From NCBI GenBank assembly GCA_002295705.1, contig DBHP01000003.1:31658-39053 (forward strand): 7,396 nucleotides of DNA. The letters are read 5' to 3'. Below, in pieces: positions 1-3,829 of this stretch (the first letter of the stretch is position 1; the number at the start of each line of letters is the position of its first letter). The DNA comes from Candidatus Neomicrothrix sp. UBA825. Lineage in GTDB: Bacteria; Actinomycetota; Acidimicrobiia; Acidimicrobiales; UBA8592. The position numbers and the translations under genes were made by a program. The notes below the pieces were generated by a model. It searched no databases, was not told where the DNA came from, and saw only the letters and a program-made list of their open reading frames with translations.

Positions 1-70
1 GCTTAGCACCACATTTCATTCACGCTACTTAATAGCACCATAAGGGCCATCAACCCTGTAGTCTTGCCAC
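1..70. other. Upstream flank of hisS; no complete gene
   Basis: No complete gene fits in this 70-base stretch. Two plus-strand frames are open from the window edge to stop codons at 30-32 and 41-43, so it may contain the last 9-13 codons of an upstream gene. The peptides are too short to recognise. No GC-rich hairpin with a T-run is visible. The last dozen bases before hisS carry a possible leaderless promoter element, listed separately. Confidence 0.4.
59..64 (+). promoter_or_regulatory. Putative -10 element (TAGTCT) for a leaderless hisS mRNA
   Basis: TAGTCT fits the actinobacterial TANNNT -10 pattern and ends 6 bases before the hisS ATG at 71. That would place transcription initiation at or next to the start codon. 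There is no Shine-Dalgarno in the preceding bases (CTTGCCAC), which agrees with leaderless translation. No good -35 is visible 16-18 bases further upstream. Support comes mainly from the same geometry at two other genes in the window. Confidence 0.4.
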
Positions 71-1348
71 ATGAGCAAATCACAATTCCAAGCCCCTAAA
101 GGGACTCGAGATATAATGGCTCCTGAATCTGATAGAGTTAGCAATCTTCTGAGTATCTTTGAAGAAACTCTAAACTCTGGTGGTTACGGTCAGATTATCT
201 CACCGATATTTGAAGATATTAGAGTGTTTCAACGTCTTGGTGATAGCTCTCAGATAGTCACCAAAGAAATGTTTGATCTTTTTGATAAGGACCCTAAGAA
301 TCCCCAACATCTCGTTCTGCGTCCAGAACTGACAGCAAGCATATGTAGGGCTTTTACTCAGCATCGGCCAGTTACACCATGGAAAGTTTGGTATCAGGGA
401 CCCCAATTCAGGTACGAAAAGCCACAGGCAGGTCGCTACCGTCAATTCCTGCAAGTCGGAGCGGAACTACTAGGGTCTCCCGACCCTCATGCTGATGTCG
501 AGATCATAAGCTTGGCTTCAAGATTCTTCCAAAAAGCGGGATTATCAAACACCAAGTTACTTCTAAATTCACTTGGTGACGCTGAGACTAGGGCCAACTA
601 TAACGAAGCGCTGATCGGGTACTTAAATTTGAATCAGGCTGACCTCAGTGAACAGTCACAAAACACGATGCTTAAAAACCCCTTACGTGTTCTTGATTCT
701 AAACGAGAGCAAGATCAAGCAGTAATACATAGTGCACCGGTCATATCAGATTTCCTGAATGACGATTCTAAAAAACATTTCCAAATTGTTCAAAAAGGTC
801 TTTCCATGCTGGAAATCGATTACGAACTAACTCCCCGGCTAGTCCGCGGCCTGGATTACTACACGAAAACAACATTTGAGTTCATTGCTCCTGGTCTTGA
901 TACTGCTCAGAATGCTGTTGGAGGAGGAGGCCGCTATGACGGACTTGTTGAGGCTCTGGGAGGTCCGCCTACAGAAGGCATCGGTTTTGCCATCGGTATA
1001 GATCGAACTTTATTAGCCTGTGAAGCAGAAAATATCTCTGTACCGACCAACAATATAGAAATTTTTGTTATTGACACTACCGGCGGAGATGAGGCACTTA
1101 TCTTGTCAGATGAATTGCGCCAAATCGGATTTAGCGTTGATAGAAGTTTTGATCAGCGGTCCATGAAATCTCAAATGAAGGCGGCCGACAGGTCAGGGGC
1201 CCAGCTAGCAATCATCATAGGAACTGATGAACTCAATGAAAATCAGGTTACCCTTCGAGACTTAAGAGGCGACGGAACACAAATTGCTCTGGATCGCCAG
1301 TCACTATCAAAGGCTTTACCGGAAATGTTACAGGAGATGACAAAATGA
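71..1348 (+). CDS. hisS: Histidine--tRNA ligase (HisRS, class II)
   Basis: This cytoplasmic homodimeric class II synthetase activates histidine with ATP and charges tRNA-His. At 425 residues it has the normal bacterial length. Visible landmarks are the N-terminal APKGTRD (8-14), motif 2 FRYEKPQAGRYRQF (113-126), the HisRS-specific histidine-binding motif LVRGLDYYT (257-265), the glycine-rich GGGGRYD (284-290), and motif 3 GIGFAIGIDR (303-312) with its ATP-binding arginine. A C-terminal anticodon-binding alpha/beta domain runs from about 328 to the end. The usual LRPEGTA active-site loop reads LRPELTA (83-89), with leucine in place of glycine. The ATG at 71 is chosen because it gives the standard N-terminus just before the APKGTRD motif; it has no Shine-Dalgarno. 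The stop overlaps the aspS start by 4 bases, so the two genes are almost certainly cotranscribed and translationally coupled. Confidence 0.97.
   Translation: MSKSQFQAPKGTRDIMAPESDRVSNLLSIFEETLNSGGYGQIISPIFEDIRVFQRLGDSSQIVTKEMFDLFDKDPKNPQHLVLRPELTASICRAFTQHRPVTPWKVWYQGPQFRYEKPQAGRYRQFLQVGAELLGSPDPHADVEIISLASRFFQKAGLSNTKLLLNSLGDAETRANYNEALIGYLNLNQADLSEQSQNTMLKNPLRVLDSKREQDQAVIHSAPVISDFLNDDSKKHFQIVQKGLSMLEIDYELTPRLVRGLDYYTKTTFEFIAPGLDTAQNAVGGGGRYDGLVEALGGPPTEGIGFAIGIDRTLLACEAENISVPTNNIEIFVIDTTGGDEALILSDELRQIGFSVDRSFDQRSMKSQMKAADRSGAQLAIIIGTDELNENQVTLRDLRGDGTQIALDRQSLSKALPEMLQEMTK
1332..1336 (+). promoter_or_regulatory. Shine-Dalgarno AGGAG deciding the aspS start
   Basis: AGGAG lies inside the end of hisS, 8 bases before the ATG at 1345. 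A second in-frame ATG at 1351 would sit 14 bases away, so 1345 is the better start. The site supports coupled translation of aspS within the hisS transcript. Confidence 0.7.
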
Positions 1349-3084
1349 CTATGCGAACTCACTACTGCGGCGATCTCAGATCAAGCGATATCGGTTCAAC
1401 TGTAACTGTTTGTGGTTGGGTGGATACTCGCAGGGTCCACAGCGAGCATCTAGCTTTTATCGATCTCCGTGACCACACTGGAATTATCCAATGCGTAGTC
1501 GATGAGAAATTAGACCTTCGATCAGAGTTTGTCGTCTCAATCACCGGAACTGTCCGATCTCGTTTTGAGGGCAAAAGTAATGAAAAGCTATCCACCGGTG
1601 AAGTCGAACTCGGAGACTGCTCAGTAGAGCTATTATCATCGGCTGAACCCCCACCGTTCCCTATGCACGAACGCTCTGAGGTTGACGAAAGCATCAGGTT
1701 AAAACATCGCTACCTTGACTTGAGAAAAACACGGATGCAAAAAAATCTGAGAATACGAGCTCAAGTTAACAGCGCAATCCGAAACGCTATGGAAAAGCAA
1801 GGATTTGTTGAAATAGAAACTCCTATGTTGATCGCATCAACACCGGAAGGGGCTAGGGACTTTGTTGTCCCATCTCGACTTCACCCAGCTAATTTCTATG
1901 CCTTGCCGCAAAGCCCGCAAATTTTCAAACAACTATGCATGGTCGGGGGCATTGACAGATATTACCAAATTGCCCGTTGCCTTAGAGATGAGGATCTCAG
2001 AGCCGATAGACAATTTGAGTTTATGCAACTTGACATGGAAGCAAGTTTCGTGACCCAAGAAGATGTGCTGACGTTTGTATCTGAAGCGATAAAGGCCTCC
2101 GTCGAGAATATTACAGGAAAGAGGCCTGGGGAGATACCTACGATGACATGGCATGATGCTATGGAGCGGTTCGGATCTGATAAGCCCGATACTAGATTTG
2201 GAATGGAACTTATAGAACTGTCAGAAATCTTTCAAGAAACGGAAGCTAACGTCTTCAAAGTTGACTGTGTCAAGGGGATCCTGTACCCAAACGGTGCAGA
2301 AATACTCGGAAGAAATGCGATAGATGCGCTAACTGAAAAGTGTCAAAGCTGGGGGGCAAAAGGGCTCGCTTGGTTTAAGGTTGGTCAGAATTCATCTCTA
2401 GAAGGGGCTCTTACAAAGTTCATGTCGGACAAAGAAATTACTCAGCTTGCGTCCTCAATGGGTGCAAACTCAGGCGATATGATTTTTGTAATCGCCGATC
2501 AAAGGCGAACTGTAAACCATATATTGGGTCTTTTGAGGCTTGAATTAGCTCGACCTCCAGTAGGCGAGGGAGGATTAAACTTCTTATGGATAACAGAATT
2601 CCCGTTATTTGAATCTGTAACAGATAGTGGCGAGCCCATACCTGCACATCACCCCTTCACTATGCCACACACTGATGACCTTGAGATGCTTGACTCTGCC
2701 TCAGGTGAAGAATACCTATCAATTCGGTCTCAAGCTTATGACCTTGTCCTCAATGGATGGGAGTTAGGCTCAGGAAGCGTGAGGATTCATAAAAAGGATA
2801 TTCAGGCAAAGATTTTTAGCATCTTGGGAATTCAAGATGAAGAAGCTGAGCAAAAGTTTGGATTCCTGCTCGATGCTTTTAAATATGGGGCACCACCACA
2901 TGCTGGATTCGCATTCGGCATCGACCGTCTTGTAGCCCTGCTTGCAGGAGAAGAAAATATCCGTGAGGTAATTGCATTCCCAAAAACGCAGTCAGGAAGC
3001 GATCCACTAACTAATGCCCCAACTCCACTTGATCCATCACACCTTGAGGAGCTTGGTTTAAGATTAGCGCCTGATACAACCTGA
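1345..3084 (+). CDS. aspS: Aspartate--tRNA(Asp/Asn) ligase (AspRS, bacterial type)
   Basis: This class IIb synthetase charges tRNA-Asp and, if non-discriminating, also tRNA-Asn for later amidation by GatCAB. At 579 residues it is slightly short for the bacterial type, which is usually about 585-600. The order is: an N-terminal OB-fold anticodon-binding domain (about 18-100, with FIDLRDHTGIIQ at 38-49); motif 1 around GFVEIETPML (153-162); the aspartate-site segment YALPQSPQIFKQL (185-197); motif 2 RDEDLRADRQ (214-223); a GAD-type insertion domain (about 290-410); AHHPFT (434-439); and motif 3 GFAFGIDRLVALLAG (521-535). The family signature FPKTQSGSDPLTNAPTPLD lies near the end (545-563). Motif 2 continues as RQFEFMQLD (222-230), where many bacteria have RQPEFTQLD. 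His32 in the OB fold may align with the histidine linked to non-discriminating enzymes. The gene starts inside hisS (ATGA overlap, good Shine-Dalgarno) and ends one base from the convergent sepF-like gene. Confidence 0.97.
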   Translation: MTMRTHYCGDLRSSDIGSTVTVCGWVDTRRVHSEHLAFIDLRDHTGIIQCVVDEKLDLRSEFVVSITGTVRSRFEGKSNEKLSTGEVELGDCSVELLSSAEPPPFPMHERSEVDESIRLKHRYLDLRKTRMQKNLRIRAQVNSAIRNAMEKQGFVEIETPMLIASTPEGARDFVVPSRLHPANFYALPQSPQIFKQLCMVGGIDRYYQIARCLRDEDLRADRQFEFMQLDMEASFVTQEDVLTFVSEAIKASVENITGKRPGEIPTMTWHDAMERFGSDKPDTRFGMELIELSEIFQETEANVFKVDCVKGILYPNGAEILGRNAIDALTEKCQSWGAKGLAWFKVGQNSSLEGALTKFMSDKEITQLASSMGANSGDMIFVIADQRRTVNHILGLLRLELARPPVGEGGLNFLWITEFPLFESVTDSGEPIPAHHPFTMPHTDDLEMLDSASGEEYLSIRSQAYDLVLNGWELGSGSVRIHKKDIQAKIFSILGIQDEEAEQKFGFLLDAFKYGAPPHAGFAFGIDRLVALLAGEENIREVIAFPKTQSGSDPLTNAPTPLDPSHLEELGLRLAPDTT

Positions 3085-3085
3085 T

Positions 3086-3319
3086 CTAATCGCTACCATC
3101 TGAAGGTGTAATTAGGTAAATGCCTTCTGCTACTTTTTCAAAAGTTCCCTCTGTGCCGAATGCTAGGCCAGAGAAAAAATCTACAATTCTTCGACCAACG
3201 TCCTTTGGCTCTGCAACTAAATTAATTATTGTAGGATTGCCGTCCTTGTAGCTCTGAGCTGGAGGCATTACATCCTCAAAACTTGTTACGTCAAACCGGT
3301 TGGAATCAAGAGAAGTCAT
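3086..3319 (-). CDS. Short SepF-like cell-division protein (core domain only)
   Basis: The 77-residue product matches the conserved core of SepF (formerly DUF552). It reads GNPTIINL (27-34), RRIVDFFSGLAFG (43-55), then KVAEGIYLITPSD (62-74). These are the family's beta-strand, long helix and terminal beta-hairpin ending in L(I/L)TP. SepF binds the FtsZ C-terminal tail and helps tether the Z-ring to the membrane. Typical bacterial SepF is about 130-200 residues, with an N-terminal amphipathic membrane-targeting helix and a linker. Here the preceding 26 residues (SFEDVMPPAQSYKDG at 13-27) show no such helix. An in-frame TAG 7 codons upstream, with no other start between, rules out a longer N-terminus. 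The start has no close Shine-Dalgarno but has a TATTAT hexamer 6 bases upstream. The gene is convergent with aspS. FtsZ binding is inferred from the family, and it may be a paralogue of a full-length SepF elsewhere. Confidence 0.8.
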   Translation of the reverse strand: MTSLDSNRFDVTSFEDVMPPAQSYKDGNPTIINLVAEPKDVGRRIVDFFSGLAFGTEGTFEKVAEGIYLITPSDGSD

Positions 3320-3325
3320 AAAAGA

Positions 3326-3331
3326 ATAATA
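3326..3331 (-). promoter_or_regulatory. Putative -10 element (TATTAT) for a leaderless sepF-like mRNA
   Basis: On the minus strand TATTAT (5 of 6 to TATAAT) is followed by the 6 bases TCTTTT and then the ATG. The nearest purine-rich match (AAGG) is about 12 bases from the start, too far for a good Shine-Dalgarno. The arrangement fits a transcript that begins at the start codon. No convincing -35 at 16-18 bases was found. Confidence 0.5.
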
Positions 3332-3440
3332 CCTTAGCTAGGCAGGTGTGTCCGCACAACTTCAAAACCATGACGCAAGGGGCTCTTTAAGTTCATAAGT
3401 CTTTGACATAACTAATTAAAAGTTCAAGATTGGATCTGGC

Positions 3441-3468
3441 TTGTAAAGGGTTCTAACTCAGCTATGGT
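3441..3468 (+). promoter_or_regulatory. Putative sigma70-type promoter for the small membrane-protein gene
   Basis: TTGTAA (3441-3446) and TATGGT (3463-3468) are separated by 16 bases, each matching its consensus at 4 of 6 positions. The -10 ends 6 bases before the ATG at 3475, so the transcript would start at or beside the start codon. No upstream Shine-Dalgarno is positioned for this start. Confidence 0.5.
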
Positions 3469-3474
3469 ATAGGT

Positions 3475-3741
3475 ATGTTTAAGAGAATTATCTGGATAGC
3501 TGCGGGATTTGGTGCCGGACTGAGTTCATCTTTTTGGATGAAAAGAATGGTCAAAAAACGTGCGGCTGATTATACGACTTCAGTAGCTACAAATTTTATT
3601 GAGAATAGTGTAAAAGCTACAAAATCAACGATTTCCGGGGTAGCAGATGAGAGTAAGCGAATCGCAGTAAAATACCAAGACAGGCTGCCGAGCCGTGCAG
3701 GAAAGAAAGCTCAAAACGGCGTTCTGATCCTTAACGATTAA
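3475..3741 (+). CDS. Small single-pass membrane protein, DUF6167-like (function unknown)
   Basis: The 88-residue product starts with a short basic stretch (MFKR) followed by a hydrophobic segment, residues 5-21, rich in Gly, Ala and Trp. This is one predicted membrane helix or an uncleaved signal anchor. A strongly basic stretch follows (KRMVKKR at 23-29), then a polar, probably helical cytoplasmic tail (about 30-80). By the positive-inside rule the basic tail would lie in the cytoplasm. I recall that actinobacteria often encode a protein of this form (MF+R-W-hydrophobic, short charged tail), annotated DUF6167, directly upstream of alaS. Size, N-terminus and position agree, but the match is from memory. 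Its function is unknown. It has its own promoter-like sequence and is separated by 88 bases from alaS, so it may be transcribed alone or read through into alaS. Upstream leaderless geometry supports the ATG at 3475. Confidence 0.7.
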   Translation: MFKRIIWIAAGFGAGLSSSFWMKRMVKKRAADYTTSVATNFIENSVKATKSTISGVADESKRIAVKYQDRLPSRAGKKAQNGVLILND

Positions 3742-3787
3742 TAAACAAACCAAAGCTAAAAGCGCGTACTAATATAACAATGCATTG

Positions 3788-3801
3788 GCATAAAATTATG
3801 C
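3788..3801 (+). promoter_or_regulatory. Palindrome overlapping the putative alaS -10
   Basis: GCATAA-AA-TTATGC is a perfect 6-base inverted repeat around a 2-base centre. It contains TAAAAT (3791-3796, 5 of 6 to TATAAT), a plausible alaS -10 giving a leader of about 25-30 bases. Two copies of the palindromic hexamer ATGCAT flank it (3780-3785 and 3798-3803). No good -35 is visible for TAAAAT. TTGGCA at 3785-3790 looks like a -35, but its best -10 partner is poor. The dyad could be an operator; what binds it is unknown. Confidence 0.4.
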
Positions 3802-3817
3802 ATAGTTATTGCACTGT

Positions 3818-3821
3818 AGGA
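3818..3821 (+). promoter_or_regulatory. Shine-Dalgarno AGGA deciding the alaS start
   Basis: AGGA is followed by 8 bases and then the ATG at 3830. That start yields MKARELRSAF, the standard AlaRS N-terminus. The in-frame TTG at 3809 would add seven residues with no family support and would leave this site inside the gene. Confidence 0.65.
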
Positions 3822-3829
3822 TTGTTTTA

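Larger units (their letters stand above)
3320..3474. other. Divergent intergenic region between the sepF-like gene and the small membrane-protein gene
   Basis: These 155 bases separate two divergently transcribed genes and must hold both promoters. It has putative -10 elements next to each start, a near-palindrome CCTTAGCTAGG (3332-3342), a short dyad TGTG-TCCG-CACA (3347-3358), and two copies of AAGTTCA (3389-3395 and 3420-3426). A consensus TTGACA at 3403-3408 lacks a good -10 partner. No RNA gene or terminator hairpin with a T-run was recognised. Confidence 0.5.

Noticed and set aside
1362..1694. Minus-strand open frame of 110 codons within aspS
   Set aside because: It lies wholly opposite a well-conserved AspRS region, and its translation is low-complexity and Ser/Thr-rich with no recognisable domain. 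It is a shadow of aspS.
3086..3115. Stem-loop CTAAT...ATTAG with inner ACC/GGT as a terminator for aspS
   Set aside because: The stem is short, AT-rich and interrupted, and there is no T-run on either strand. It lies inside the end of the sepF-like gene and may be chance.
3403..3408. Consensus TTGACA as a -35 box
   Set aside because: At 16-18 bases downstream the best -10 is CAAGAT (3 of 6), so it is weaker overall than the TTGTAA/TATGGT pair closer to the gene.
3389..3426. Two copies of AAGTTCA 31 bases apart in the divergent intergenic region
   Set aside because: Seven-base repeats in an AT-rich spacer are easily due to chance, and no third copy or dyad structure supports a binding site.
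3809..3829. In-frame TTG at 3809 as an upstream alaS start
   Set aside because: It adds MHCRIVL, which has no counterpart in AlaRS, and has no Shine-Dalgarno. The ATG at 3830 has AGGA 8 bases upstream and gives the family's standard N-terminus.
3742..3829. T-box or other tRNA-sensing leader before alaS
   Set aside because: The spacer is only 88 bases, has no T-box-like conserved element, no specifier stem and no terminator hairpin.
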